DNA from: Solobacterium sp. | Lineage (GTDB): Bacteria; Bacillota_I; Bacilli_A; Erysipelotrichales; Erysipelotrichaceae | Assembly: GCA_017512555.1 (NCBI GenBank) | Contig: JAFWFE010000095.1 | Location: 1 to 50,976 of the forward strand | Direction: 5' to 3' | Length of the DNA stretch: 50,976 nucleotides | In this document: positions 34,869 through 43,751 of the stretch, piece by piece | Numbering within the stretch: the stretch's first letter is position 1 | Layout of the letters: each line of letters begins with the position of its first letter | Notes under the pieces: model-generated | Seen by the model: only the letters and a program-made list of their open reading frames with translations | Database searches by the model: none | What the model was told of the DNA's origin: nothing | Translations under genes and position numbers: made by a program

Positions 34869-37748
34869 TTACTGTTCTTTGTTCAGGATCGTCAGTTCTC
34901 CGCATTCCTTAAGTTTATCCTCGTTGGCCACAACGCATACCGATGCGTTCTTCATCGCCTCACGGAACCACTCTGCCGGTTCTCTGAAGTCTTCCGGCTT
35001 CGCTTCCAGCATTTCTTTCCGGATACGTGAACGGTATTCGTAGGTATTCCCTGCCATCCAGTTCATATCCGCTACTCTTACCTTTGTCCCAGGTGCCATC
35101 AGCGGTTCTCCGGCTGCGATCGCCCCGATGATATACGAATCCAGAGGTTCCTTCCCGTCTGCCAGGGTCTGGATAAATTCACCGGTCTGACGGAAGACTT
35201 CTGTGGTCTTTTCCGGACTTGGATCACGGAAGGAACTGAAGGTAGCGATACCGCTCGGATCAATCGACATACTTGTGCCGTACGCACCACCCTTGACCCT
35301 TACTTCATTCCACAGATAGCCATAGGTCAGGATATGACTTAATACTCTCAGGGCACCGAAGTATCTGCCTCCGAAAGTACTCAAGTCTGCGGACGCTCCG
35401 CTGTAGGCTATACCGGCAGGGATGGAGATTCCTTCACATTCATGTGGTTCTTTCGGGTAACGTACGGTACCACGTTCAAACGGCGCTCTGGGCAGGGTGT
35501 CTGCCAGTCTCTTCAGTTCTTCCAGGTTTTCTTCTCCGGTGACACTGAAAGTCAGCCTTTCTGCATTGAACAGTACTTCCTGGTACATGTACAGGTTATC
35601 GATGAGGGTGCCGATCTTTTCATCAAAGTTCTTGTTCAGGTTCGCGGTCCATTCAATGGATTTATATCCCGAGAGATATTCCTTGGCCGCAGCCGATGCG
35701 TTATACTGCGATGCTGTACGCAATACCGCTGCCGCATGACCGGCAGAGATCAGATTCTGGCGGTTCATTTCCGCTTCCTGGGCAATTAACGGCTTGATCA
35801 TTTCCGGCTCAAATTTCGTCTTCTGAATGATCTCCAGGATCAGATCTACAGCTTTACCCAGATTCTTCTTCATCACGCTGCAAACCACCTGCAGGAGCGG
35901 GATTGCCCTGTCTGGATCATGATCGGCAGAGATGGCAGTCGTACCGAAGGCAAGCGTACCGAGATCCCTGCGGATTGCCTGACGCAGCTGCTGTACTGTG
36001 TAGTTTTCGGTCGGCAGGCTCATCAGAAGATCTGCGAATTCCCCGACTTCTGCCAGAGCTTCCTTACGGATACCATTTAACGCAAAGTACAGGCTGAAGT
36101 ATACAATTCCTGTATCCTGCGCAGGATATACCAGTACCGGAATACCACGATACTCCTGAACGACACCTTCGATCCTCTCTGGTTTCTCTTCCACATCACT
36201 GAGTTTCAGCTGCGGCAGTGTAGCGAGTTGTTCAGGGGTATCCGGCGCAGCCTGCCATTCATCCAGGTTACGATTTAATTCGATATATTTACCGATGTCT
36301 TCCCAGCTTTCTTTCGCTGTATGAAGACGTGCTTTTTCTTCTTCGTCGTTCTGTTTTCCAAGTTGTCTGGATGGTACTACAACGACCGTGGATACCTGTT
36401 CATCATCCAGGAGTCCTTCACGGATCAGTTGTTCAAAGTATCCCTGGTCCGCTTTCTGACGCAGTTCGTCAAAGACGGAGGAACAGTTCAGGTATAACTT
36501 GATATCACCGCCGTACAGCCAGGATTTCAGTGCGAACATCGCATAGATCAGGCCGCTGGGTTCTTTCGGTTCATGGTAACGGAATTCCATCTGGTTCAGG
36601 ATCGCGTGGATCTCTTCACGGTCAAGGCCTTCATCTACGATCTTTCTCAGCGTATCCTTGACGGTATGAATCACGGTGTCCTTGTCTTTGAGGTTTGTGT
36701 TGCGGACATTCAGGGAGATATACGGCTGAAGTATTTCATCCATCATGGCGATATCCACATCCTTGCCTAAACCAGAATCGATAATTGCCTTCTTCAGGGG
36801 TGTTTCATTCGACCCGGTCAGTACTTCGGAGATGACATTCCAGGCGAAGATCTTGTCGATTTCCTGATAGTCTGCCGCAATCTTGGCCAGAGAGATCATC
36901 GTACGATCTTCTTCCTCTTCTTCGGGACCAATCTCATATTCACGGATGACTTCGGCTGCCGGCAGAATCTCCTGTTTATCAATCGTGATATTCATTTCCT
37001 GACGGTCGTATTCCTGCAGTACATCGTTGATCCGGGACAGTACGGTATCGATGTCCATATCTCCGTCCAGGAAGAATAATGCGTTGGACGGGTGGTAGAA
37101 ACGTTTGTGGGTCTCAATGAACTGTTCGTAGGTCAGTTCCGGGATATGTTTGGGATCACCTCCGGAAACGAAACGGTAACAGGTATCCTTGAATAACAGA
37201 CGGTTGATCGCGTCGACGATGACTTCATCCACAGACGCGAAAGCACCTTTCATTTCGTTGAATACGACACCGTTATATACCGGTTCATCTTCCGGATCAC
37301 GGATCTCATAATGCCATCCTTCCTGGTAGAAGATATTCGGGTTGTGATAAATCGCCGGATGGAATACCGCGTCCAGATAGACATCCATCAGGTTCAGAAA
37401 GTCCTGGGGATTCCGGCTGGATACCGGGTACATGGTCTTATCCGGGAAAGTCATCGCGTTCAGGAATGTCTGCATACTGCTCTTTAACAGTTCCACAAAC
37501 GGTTCTCTCACCGGGTACTTTGCGGAGCCGTTTAAGACGGTATGTTCAAGGATATGAAATACTCCCGTATCATCTTCAGGTACGGTCTTAAATGCCACAG
37601 AGAAGGTCTTATTCGTGTCATTACGCTTAAGATAAGCCAGATGAGCACCAGACTTCTCATGTTCCATCAGGGTCAGGATACCGCCGCAGTCCGCAACTTC
37701 TTCCACACTGACAACGGTAAACCCGTGAATTACTTCATTAACTTCCAT
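34869..37748 (-). CDS. M16C zinc metallopeptidase (presequence protease-like)
   Basis: A 959-residue protein with the inverted zinc motif HILEH at 65-69 and the third ligand Glu165 in NEMKGAF. Four M16 domains are arranged as two halves joined by a helical linker (about 440-520), the PreP/falcilysin layout. The C-terminal half carries the RVKGGAYGTS motif. These enzymes form a closed chamber that degrades short unfolded peptides. No signal peptide, so cytosolic peptide turnover is likely. It follows the lactonase gene by 18 bases. Confidence 0.93.
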   Translation of the reverse strand: MEVNEVIHGFTVVSVEEVADCGGILTLMEHEKSGAHLAYLKRNDTNKTFSVAFKTVPEDDTGVFHILEHTVLNGSAKYPVREPFVELLKSSMQTFLNAMTFPDKTMYPVSSRNPQDFLNLMDVYLDAVFHPAIYHNPNIFYQEGWHYEIRDPEDEPVYNGVVFNEMKGAFASVDEVIVDAINRLLFKDTCYRFVSGGDPKHIPELTYEQFIETHKRFYHPSNALFFLDGDMDIDTVLSRINDVLQEYDRQEMNITIDKQEILPAAEVIREYEIGPEEEEEDRTMISLAKIAADYQEIDKIFAWNVISEVLTGSNETPLKKAIIDSGLGKDVDIAMMDEILQPYISLNVRNTNLKDKDTVIHTVKDTLRKIVDEGLDREEIHAILNQMEFRYHEPKEPSGLIYAMFALKSWLYGGDIKLYLNCSSVFDELRQKADQGYFEQLIREGLLDDEQVSTVVVVPSRQLGKQNDEEEKARLHTAKESWEDIGKYIELNRNLDEWQAAPDTPEQLATLPQLKLSDVEEKPERIEGVVQEYRGIPVLVYPAQDTGIVYFSLYFALNGIRKEALAEVGEFADLLMSLPTENYTVQQLRQAIRRDLGTLAFGTTAISADHDPDRAIPLLQVVCSVMKKNLGKAVDLILEIIQKTKFEPEMIKPLIAQEAEMNRQNLISAGHAAAVLRTASQYNASAAAKEYLSGYKSIEWTANLNKNFDEKIGTLIDNLYMYQEVLFNAERLTFSVTGEENLEELKRLADTLPRAPFERGTVRYPKEPHECEGISIPAGIAYSGASADLSTFGGRYFGALRVLSHILTYGYLWNEVRVKGGAYGTSMSIDPSGIATFSSFRDPSPEKTTEVFRQTGEFIQTLADGKEPLDSYIIGAIAAGEPLMAPGTKVRVADMNWMAGNTYEYRSRIRKEMLEAKPEDFREPAEWFREAMKNASVCVVANEDKLKECGELTILNKEQ

Positions 37749-37766
37749 TTCTATTTCCTGCCATTT

Positions 37767-38690
37767 CTAATTGATTGCCAGACATACCGGTTCCGGTATA
37801 TCGATCTGATCCAGTGTTTCACCGATCTTTCCGTCCGGTTCAAGTCTGCTTATTCTTACCTGATTACTGAAACGGTTCGCTGTAAGACAATAGTTCTCAT
37901 TTACCAGGATATCCCGGGGATGATCACCGCCGCAGTCCATATCCTGAAGAATCTTCATCTCTGTGCTGCCGATCACCAGGATCCGGTTGATTCCGCGCAC
38001 CGAGACATACAGAAGGTCCCGTGCAGGATGTATGCGTATAGCCGCAGAAGAAGCTTCTTTCCGCGAAGATAAACGCAATGTGTCCAGAATCTTCCAGTCA
38101 CGGACACGGATCCTGTACAGTTCGTTACTGAGCTCAGAGACAACGTAGAGATGCCGGTGATCATGAGAGTAGATCCCATGTCTTGGGCCGGTGCCCTTCG
38201 CAAAGCGTACTTCGGCATATTCTTTCAGATCGTGGGTATAGATCTTCAGTACATCATCCAGAAGTACGGGAACCACAAGATAATGTTCATCCGCAATTAC
38301 CTGATGACAACCTGCCTCAGGATGAAAAGATACGGTCTCAACTTCAGAGATCCTGTTATCCCTGCAGATCAACCGTGAAAAATGTCCCTGATGATAGTTT
38401 GCGGTATAGATCTCTTCCCCGTGTACCGTCGCATAGCACGAAGTATCTTCTTCATGGATCTTTGCGGTAAGCCTGGTTCCGCTGTAGTCATACAACGCAA
38501 CCCCCGCGCCTTCCGCGGTCTTCTCAATCGTGATCAGTTTTCCCGCATCCGTGACAAGATACTTCGGGTCCTGTATCTCGGCGAATACTTCCGGCGCCGA
38601 GAAATGATCCTCCAGGATCTGTGTCCGGTAGATTCCCTGACTTCCGGTACCGGAGTAAGTACCGATGTATAAATTACTTCCGGATGACAT
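37767..38690 (-). CDS. Lactonase family beta-propeller protein (YbhE/Pgl-like)
   Basis: A 307-residue protein with the seven-bladed lactonase fold: LYIGTYSGTGSQGIYR at the start, the central GPRHGIYSHDHRHLYVVSEL motif and GDHPRDILVN near the end. Family members include 6-phosphogluconolactonase and carboxy-cis,cis-muconate cyclase. A 6-phosphogluconolactonase role is plausible but not demonstrated. Its start lies 17 bases inside the flavin reductase gene, so the two are translationally coupled. The propeller is slightly shorter than the usual 330-340 residues. Confidence 0.8.
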   Translation of the reverse strand: MSSGSNLYIGTYSGTGSQGIYRTQILEDHFSAPEVFAEIQDPKYLVTDAGKLITIEKTAEGAGVALYDYSGTRLTAKIHEEDTSCYATVHGEEIYTANYHQGHFSRLICRDNRISEVETVSFHPEAGCHQVIADEHYLVVPVLLDDVLKIYTHDLKEYAEVRFAKGTGPRHGIYSHDHRHLYVVSELSNELYRIRVRDWKILDTLRLSSRKEASSAAIRIHPARDLLYVSVRGINRILVIGSTEMKILQDMDCGGDHPRDILVNENYCLTANRFSNQVRISRLEPDGKIGETLDQIDIPEPVCLAIN

Positions 38691-39150
38691 CGATCACTTC
38701 ACCGATAAACATACGATGAGGAGCTTCCGTAGTATATGTACGCTGGACAACTTCTTCCGGGATATTTTCCAGAACCAGATCGTTGTAATAGATCTTCCGG
38801 CAGACCAGAGTTACCTTTGCCTGTTCATAGGTTACGCCATGTTCAAGCTTTACCGGCACAAATCCGGTGACAGCTTCCTTGTCTGTATTTCTTCCGGAGG
38901 TTGAACCAAATACCTGCATGGCATTCCGGTACTGTTCGTCATAGAAGCTGACAGTAAAGTATTCACTGTCATTCATGAACTGATATGTATAACGTACAGG
39001 TTTGACATAGACAGTGACGACAGGTCTGCCCCAGAGTGTGCCTAAGCCGCCCCAGGAGATCGTCATCGCATTGTAGTGTTCCTGTTCACCGGCACAGACG
39101 ATTGCCCATTCCTTGTTAAAAATGTCAAAAGATTTCGCTGTAAAATCCAT
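38674..39150 (-). CDS. Flavin reductase-like FMN-binding protein
   Basis: A 158-residue protein with the split-barrel flavin-binding fold: NAMTISWGGLGTLWGRPVV in the N-terminal third, VRYTYQFMNDSEYFTVSFY, and a C-terminal HRMFIGEVIDV strand. Such proteins bind FMN and reduce flavin or a small substrate with NAD(P)H; related flavoredoxins carry electrons in anaerobes. AGGAGG precedes the ATG. It sits 11 bases after prsW. Confidence 0.85.
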   Translation of the reverse strand: MDFTAKSFDIFNKEWAIVCAGEQEHYNAMTISWGGLGTLWGRPVVTVYVKPVRYTYQFMNDSEYFTVSFYDEQYRNAMQVFGSTSGRNTDKEAVTGFVPVKLEHGVTYEQAKVTLVCRKIYYNDLVLENIPEEVVQRTYTTEAPHRMFIGEVIDVIRK

Positions 39151-39161
39151 TGTCCTGCCTC

Positions 39162-39887
39162 CTAGAAAATAGATTCATCACTGCGGGATTCTTTCCGGAT
39201 CAGACGGTAGATCCCGATATACATACATATGATAAAGATTGCGAACAGAATCATGGCTATATCCGTTCCCACAAGCGCTGTGGCATCGTAGAAACTATGC
39301 AGGGCAGTTGCCGCAAGATACCCGTAGACCAGGTTTCTTTTAGCACCCTTGTCATCACCCCAGACATCCGCAATCTTCGCTCTGCCGTAGAATACACCCA
39401 TCGCCACCGCGAAAGACATATGTCCCGGAATGGCCAGTACTGCCCGCAGACCTGCTGTGGCCAGACCATACTGCAGGACATAGAAGATATTCTCAAATGC
39501 CGCAAAACCGAGAGATACTGCCACGGCATAGACTACACCGTCATAACGGTAGTTGAAATCCGCATTATTCCAGGTATTTCTCTTCATGAAATAGAACTTG
39601 CAGCCTTCCTCAATCAGACCGGTGAGGATCGCGATGATCACCATATAGACTACCGGAGATTCAATCGGTGCATACGGCAGGAAGACATCCTGTGATACAG
39701 TTTCCAGGACAATTGCCGGTAAGCAGGATAATACTCCCGCAAATACCAGTTTACGGATCAGGGAAACTGGTTCCTTCTCGTGTTTATCTGTCTTATAGAT
39801 ATATACCAGCATGGCTATTGCCGGAGCAATCGCTGCCAGGATCAATATTACAGGTTCCTTAAGCGCAGGAATAATATTTCTACTCAT
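39162..39887 (-). CDS. PrsW-family intramembrane protease
   Basis: A 241-residue protein with about seven hydrophobic helices. Family motifs are EKEPVSLI, GLIEEGCKF (the Glu-Glu pair) and LGFAAFENIFYV, with conserved His residues in later helices (PGHMSF, ALHSFYDA). In Bacillus subtilis PrsW cleaves the anti-sigma factor RsiW; no anti-sigma gene is seen here. AGGGGAC lies six bases before the ATG, 9 bases after the rsmI stop. The target is unknown. Confidence 0.88.
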   Translation of the reverse strand: MSRNIIPALKEPVILILAAIAPAIAMLVYIYKTDKHEKEPVSLIRKLVFAGVLSCLPAIVLETVSQDVFLPYAPIESPVVYMVIIAILTGLIEEGCKFYFMKRNTWNNADFNYRYDGVVYAVAVSLGFAAFENIFYVLQYGLATAGLRAVLAIPGHMSFAVAMGVFYGRAKIADVWGDDKGAKRNLVYGYLAATALHSFYDATALVGTDIAMILFAIFIICMYIGIYRLIRKESRSDESIF

Positions 39888-39896
39888 AAATGTCCC

Positions 39897-40751
39897 CTAA
39901 CTAATCTTTTCATGTACGATCTCATAGATCTTATTTTTGGATATTCCTGTCTTGCGGGCAATCTCCTTCACTGCGTCTGACCGGGATATCCCCTGTTCGA
40001 TATACTCGTTGACCATGTGCAGGATCTCTCCGTAATCGACATCTTTCTCATAGTCATCACGGTTTCCTTCCACCACGACCACGATCTCGCCTTTGAGACC
40101 TTCTGCCTCCTTACGCAGTTCACTGACGGTGCCGCGCAGGAATTCTTCGTGGATCTTGGTCAATTCCCTGGCGATGCAGCATCTCCTGTCACCCAGTACT
40201 TCCTGTACACATTCCAACATACGGGTAATACGGTGCGGGGCTTCGTAAAATACCAGGGTCATCGGATAACTGCGGTATTCAATCAGTTTTTTCCGGCAGT
40301 CATTGGCAGAGGATGGCAGGAAACCCACAAAGATAAACGGCTGGGCAGTCAGGCCGCTGGCTACGACCGCGTTCAAAACAGCGCTGCTTCCGGAGATCGG
40401 AACGACATTATATCCGCGGGAGGAAGCTTCCATGACTACTCTCTGTCCGGGATCACTGATTAACGGATATCCTGCGTCACTGATCAGAGCGACATTCTGT
40501 CCCTGGGATAACAAGTGGATAATTCCTCTGGCACTGGGATCTTCGTTGAAGTTCTGGTAGGAGATCAGTCTGGCATGAATATCAAAATGCTTGAGAAGTT
40601 GTCCGGAAGTACGTGTATCTTCACAGGCAATCACATCCACCTGTTTCAATACTTCTACTGCTCTCGGAGTCATCTCATCCATATTGCCGATCGGCGTCGC
40701 TACCAGATACAGGGTCGGCATGTCATTTTCAAAACTCTTCTGCCTGATCAT
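39897..40751 (-). CDS. rsmI: 16S rRNA (cytidine1402-2'-O)-methyltransferase RsmI
   Basis: A 284-residue tetrapyrrole-methylase-fold enzyme with the S-adenosylmethionine-binding motifs TPIGNMDEMTPRA near the N-terminus and LISDAGYPLISDPG in the middle, and FYEAPHRI. RsmI adds the 2'-O-methyl at C1402 in the ribosomal decoding centre. Its position after ricT and holB is the usual Bacillota arrangement. AAGGAT precedes the ATG at 40751. Confidence 0.97.
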   Translation of the reverse strand: MIRQKSFENDMPTLYLVATPIGNMDEMTPRAVEVLKQVDVIACEDTRTSGQLLKHFDIHARLISYQNFNEDPSARGIIHLLSQGQNVALISDAGYPLISDPGQRVVMEASSRGYNVVPISGSSAVLNAVVASGLTAQPFIFVGFLPSSANDCRKKLIEYRSYPMTLVFYEAPHRITRMLECVQEVLGDRRCCIARELTKIHEEFLRGTVSELRKEAEGLKGEIVVVVEGNRDDYEKDVDYGEILHMVNEYIEQGISRSDAVKEIARKTGISKNKIYEIVHEKIS

Positions 40752-40753
40752 AA

Positions 40754-41944
40754 CTATCCTTCGTTTTTATGTTTGGAAGACTTGAAGCTGCGAACCGTAA
40801 TATTCGGGTTCTTGTTTTCGGTCAGAGATTCCTGACGGCGGGGACGTTTCTGGTTATCCCTGCGGTCGTTTCTCTCTTTCTTTGCCTGTTTCGGAGGTTC
40901 TTTCCTCTCTTCACGCGGACGTTCCGGTTTACTGTGTTTCTGTACATTGCGTGCAGGCTGTACCTGTACAGGTTCTGCCTTCTTCTCCGGTTTCTCTTCC
41001 ACAGCGGCGTGCTTCGCTTCAATTTCCGCACTCTTGACTACCTTGACATTCCTTCTGCGGTTATCTCCGGGTTTCTTCAGGGATACACCCTTGCGGATAA
41101 TGGCTTTCTGCCGGAGTTCATCCAACGTCAGGATCTGGTAGGTTTCACTATTCTCGATCCGGGCTTCATTTGCGATCACATTGATCGATGTGACCTTGTA
41201 CAGATCTTCTTCGTATTCCACATGACCACCTAATTTGGGAAGTCCTTCGATCTTTTCCTTATAGAACTCATCTTCGTATTTCAGACAGCACATCAGTTTT
41301 CCGCACATCCCGGATAACTTTTCGATATTCAGGGCTAACTGCTGGTTCTTTGCCATATTGATCGAAATAATATCAAAGTGTTCCTTGAACCTGGAACAGC
41401 AGCACTCTCTGCCGCAGATCCCGATTCCGCCGATCATCTTTGCCTTATCACGGTCACCAATCTGTCTCAGTTCGATACGGCAGCGTAATCTTGCGCCTAA
41501 ACGCTTCAGTAATTCGCGGAAATCCACTCTCTGGTCTGCCATATATACGATCAGTATCTTTGTACGGTCCAGGACATATGTCGCGCTTAAAAGACGCATT
41601 TCCAGCCCCAGATCACTGACTTCTTCCTGACATACCTTCAGAGCGTCCTTGGCGTAGAGGAAATTCATTTCGAAGTTCTTCAGATCTTCTTCCTCTGCTA
41701 TACGCAGAACAGGACTTAATACCAGAGAAGTCGGATGACTTTCCAGACTTACGGAATTACTCTGGCATACTCCCAGTTCAATACCCTGGGATGTTTCTAC
41801 AACAACCGATACACCGGGTTCCAGATCTTTGATATCGGTACCGAATGTATAGGATTTACTGGTATTATGAAACTTAACCTGTACGGTATAGAGGAAGTTT
41901 CTGACAATGGGTTCATCTTGTACAGTGATTTCTGTCATTGTCAT
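40754..41944 (-). CDS. ricT: PSP1-domain protein RicT/YaaT with long basic C-terminal tail
   Basis: A 396-residue protein. The PSP1 C-terminal domain occupies about residues 60-200. The Cys-rich iron-sulfur region GICGRECCCSRF and GMCGKLMCCLKYE (about 200-245) supplies the cysteines known to ligate clusters in Bacillus RicT. In Bacillus RicT works with RicA and RicF and the RNase Y machinery in mRNA maturation. The last 115 residues or so are an added Lys/Arg/Glu/Pro-rich disordered tail (for example RPREERKEPPKQAKKERNDR) not present in the Bacillus protein. GGAGGTG precedes the start. Confidence 0.92.
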   Translation of the reverse strand: MTMTEITVQDEPIVRNFLYTVQVKFHNTSKSYTFGTDIKDLEPGVSVVVETSQGIELGVCQSNSVSLESHPTSLVLSPVLRIAEEEDLKNFEMNFLYAKDALKVCQEEVSDLGLEMRLLSATYVLDRTKILIVYMADQRVDFRELLKRLGARLRCRIELRQIGDRDKAKMIGGIGICGRECCCSRFKEHFDIISINMAKNQQLALNIEKLSGMCGKLMCCLKYEDEFYKEKIEGLPKLGGHVEYEEDLYKVTSINVIANEARIENSETYQILTLDELRQKAIIRKGVSLKKPGDNRRRNVKVVKSAEIEAKHAAVEEKPEKKAEPVQVQPARNVQKHSKPERPREERKEPPKQAKKERNDRRDNQKRPRRQESLTENKNPNITVRSFKSSKHKNEG

Positions 41945-41949
41945 CTTGT

Positions 41950-43053
41950 TTACACCTCCATTCTATATACAGCCTGATTCAGCAGGAGACTCAGATCATT
42001 CACTCTGTTACAGCGGTCTCGTTCTTCTACCGCTATCTCCAATATACGCTGATAATCACGCCTGATATGCTTTTTTACAGCATTATGATACCATGAAGGA
42101 CCGTCATGCGCATCTTTCAGGATATCCTCACAGTAACCGATCACCATTCCGAAAAACATCTCCAGAAGATCCAGATTACTGTCTTTTACATTTTCGTCTG
42201 AACGCAGATCTTTCGGTTTGATCCGGTATCTTACGTCATAATCCACCAGGAACAGGTCCCGGTTGCCTTCAATGCCTGCCCACTGTTTAAACATGAGCTT
42301 GGCACGCTGATAAGAAACGGATGCGGCACGCCGGGTATATCCGGAAGTCTGCGCCAGGATCCGTGAGAGGAAGAATGCGTCTTCGGCATCGGTTCCTTCC
42401 TGCAGGGCGAGTTCCCGGTATACCTCTTCCGGTATCGGATAAAAACGGATGGGAATACAGCGGGAAATGATCGTCGGCAGTAATCTCTCCGGATTATCCG
42501 CAATCAGGATCGCATAAACATTCTCTGCCGGTTCTTCCAGGAACTTCAGCAGGCTGTTCATGGCGCCGATCGTCATGTTTTCACAACGGTCAATGATATA
42601 GACCTTGCGGTTATGTTTCTCCATGGATGTCTTCGCAAACACCGACTGGATCATATCCACGTCTTTCTTGTCAATCGATTGTTTCTGGTATCCGTCAAAG
42701 ATCAACAGATCTCCGTACGTTCCTTCCGCAATCCTCCGGCAGTCTGCCTGATCTTCTTCACTGCGTTCTTCTTCTCTGATCAGGCCGTCTTCTGACCCGA
42801 GGATCACACTCTGTGCCAGAAGTATTGCCATCTCCCGTTTCAGACTTCCCCTCTTCCCGGTAAAGAGATACGCATGGGAGACATCTTGTGTACGTATCGT
42901 CTGATCAAGCAGACGAAAAACAACCGGCTGGTTTACTTCCAGCAGAGTACGGGCAGTCTTTCTCTCTTCACGGAGACTGCGGTCCTCTTCTTCCTGGTGT
43001 CTTGCGGCCTGGATCAGCGCTGATTCTTTTTTGGTCAGTCCGGCATCAGCCAT
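41950..43053 (-). CDS. holB: DNA polymerase III delta-prime subunit
   Basis: About 367 residues from ATG 43051-43053, chosen because AAGGGG lies eight bases upstream; the preceding in-frame TTG is less likely. The clamp-loader AAA+ core includes SHAYLFTGKRGSLKREMA (degenerate P-loop), the sensor region MNSLLKFLEEPAENVYAILI and PTIISRCIPIRF. It overlaps the tmk stop by eight bases. The degenerate P-loop agrees with a non-hydrolysing delta-prime subunit. Confidence 0.93.
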   Translation of the reverse strand: MADAGLTKKESALIQAARHQEEEDRSLREERKTARTLLEVNQPVVFRLLDQTIRTQDVSHAYLFTGKRGSLKREMAILLAQSVILGSEDGLIREEERSEEDQADCRRIAEGTYGDLLIFDGYQKQSIDKKDVDMIQSVFAKTSMEKHNRKVYIIDRCENMTIGAMNSLLKFLEEPAENVYAILIADNPERLLPTIISRCIPIRFYPIPEEVYRELALQEGTDAEDAFFLSRILAQTSGYTRRAASVSYQRAKLMFKQWAGIEGNRDLFLVDYDVRYRIKPKDLRSDENVKDSNLDLLEMFFGMVIGYCEDILKDAHDGPSWYHNAVKKHIRRDYQRILEIAVEERDRCNRVNDLSLLLNQAVYRMEV

Positions 43054-43672
43054 CAATGATCCCCTTGACTAAGAGATATGCGTCATGAATGACTTCTTCC
43101 AGGGGACGATTCGCGTTCACAACGATGATCCTGTTCCGGAAGGTTCCGGTTATCTGCCGGTATCCCTGGTATACCGCCTGATGAAATTCCAGACTTTCCT
43201 GATCCAGACGGTCCAGATATGCCCGGTCGGAGATCCGTTTCAGTCCTTCTTCCGGTGTTACATCCAGATAGATCGTTTTATCCGGCATATATCCTTCAAT
43301 CGCAAACTTGTTGATGCTCATCACATCCTCAGCACCGATGTGTCTTGCGTATCCCTGGTAAGCCAGAGAACTGTCCACAAACCGGTCACTGATCACACTG
43401 ATGCCTTCTTCCAGGCAGGGAATCACCTTATCCACAAGATGTTGACGACGTGCTGCCGCATACAGTAAAGCTTCTGTACGCGCATCCATATCCGTATTCT
43501 TCGGATCCAGAATAATCCCACGTATTTCTTCTGCGATTTCACTTCCTCCCGGTTCACGTGTATATCGGACCGTATATCCTTCATTCTGCAGTTTTTCGGT
43601 TACAGCTGTACTGACTGTTGTCTTTCCCGAACCGTCGGGACCTTCAAACGTTATAAATTTTCCTTTTTTCAT
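43046..43672 (-). CDS. tmk: Thymidylate kinase
   Basis: A 208-residue P-loop kinase with Walker A FEGPDGSGKTT near residue 10, the DR(F/Y) motif SDRFVDSSLAYQG and the lid region. It phosphorylates dTMP to dTDP. It is the first gene of a long co-directional run. No ribosome binding site precedes the ATG; an extended -10 box lies seven bases upstream, so its mRNA may be leaderless. Confidence 0.97.
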   Translation of the reverse strand: MKKGKFITFEGPDGSGKTTVSTAVTEKLQNEGYTVRYTREPGGSEIAEEIRGIILDPKNTDMDARTEALLYAAARRQHLVDKVIPCLEEGISVISDRFVDSSLAYQGYARHIGAEDVMSINKFAIEGYMPDKTIYLDVTPEEGLKRISDRAYLDRLDQESLEFHQAVYQGYRQITGTFRNRIIVVNANRPLEEVIHDAYLLVKGIIDG

Positions 43673-43679
43673 AGTTAAA

Positions 43680-43688
43680 ATTATAACA
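43680..43688 (-). promoter_or_regulatory. Extended -10 promoter of tmk (leaderless spacing)
   Basis: Minus strand TGTTATAAT: -10 TATAAT at 43680-43685 with an upstream TG element. Seven bases separate it from the tmk ATG at 43672. Confidence 0.6.
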
Positions 43689-43725
43689 CCACAAATACTA
43701 ATTTTTCGGGTTTTCTTATCTGTCG

Positions 43726-43731
43726 TATAAT
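43726..43731 (+). promoter_or_regulatory. -10 box of the sugar-acid kinase gene
   Basis: TATAAT at 43726-43731, about 20 bases before the ATG. The -35 is weak (TTTTCG). Confidence 0.5.
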
Positions 43732-43751
43732 ATCAGTACAGGAGAATTCTT

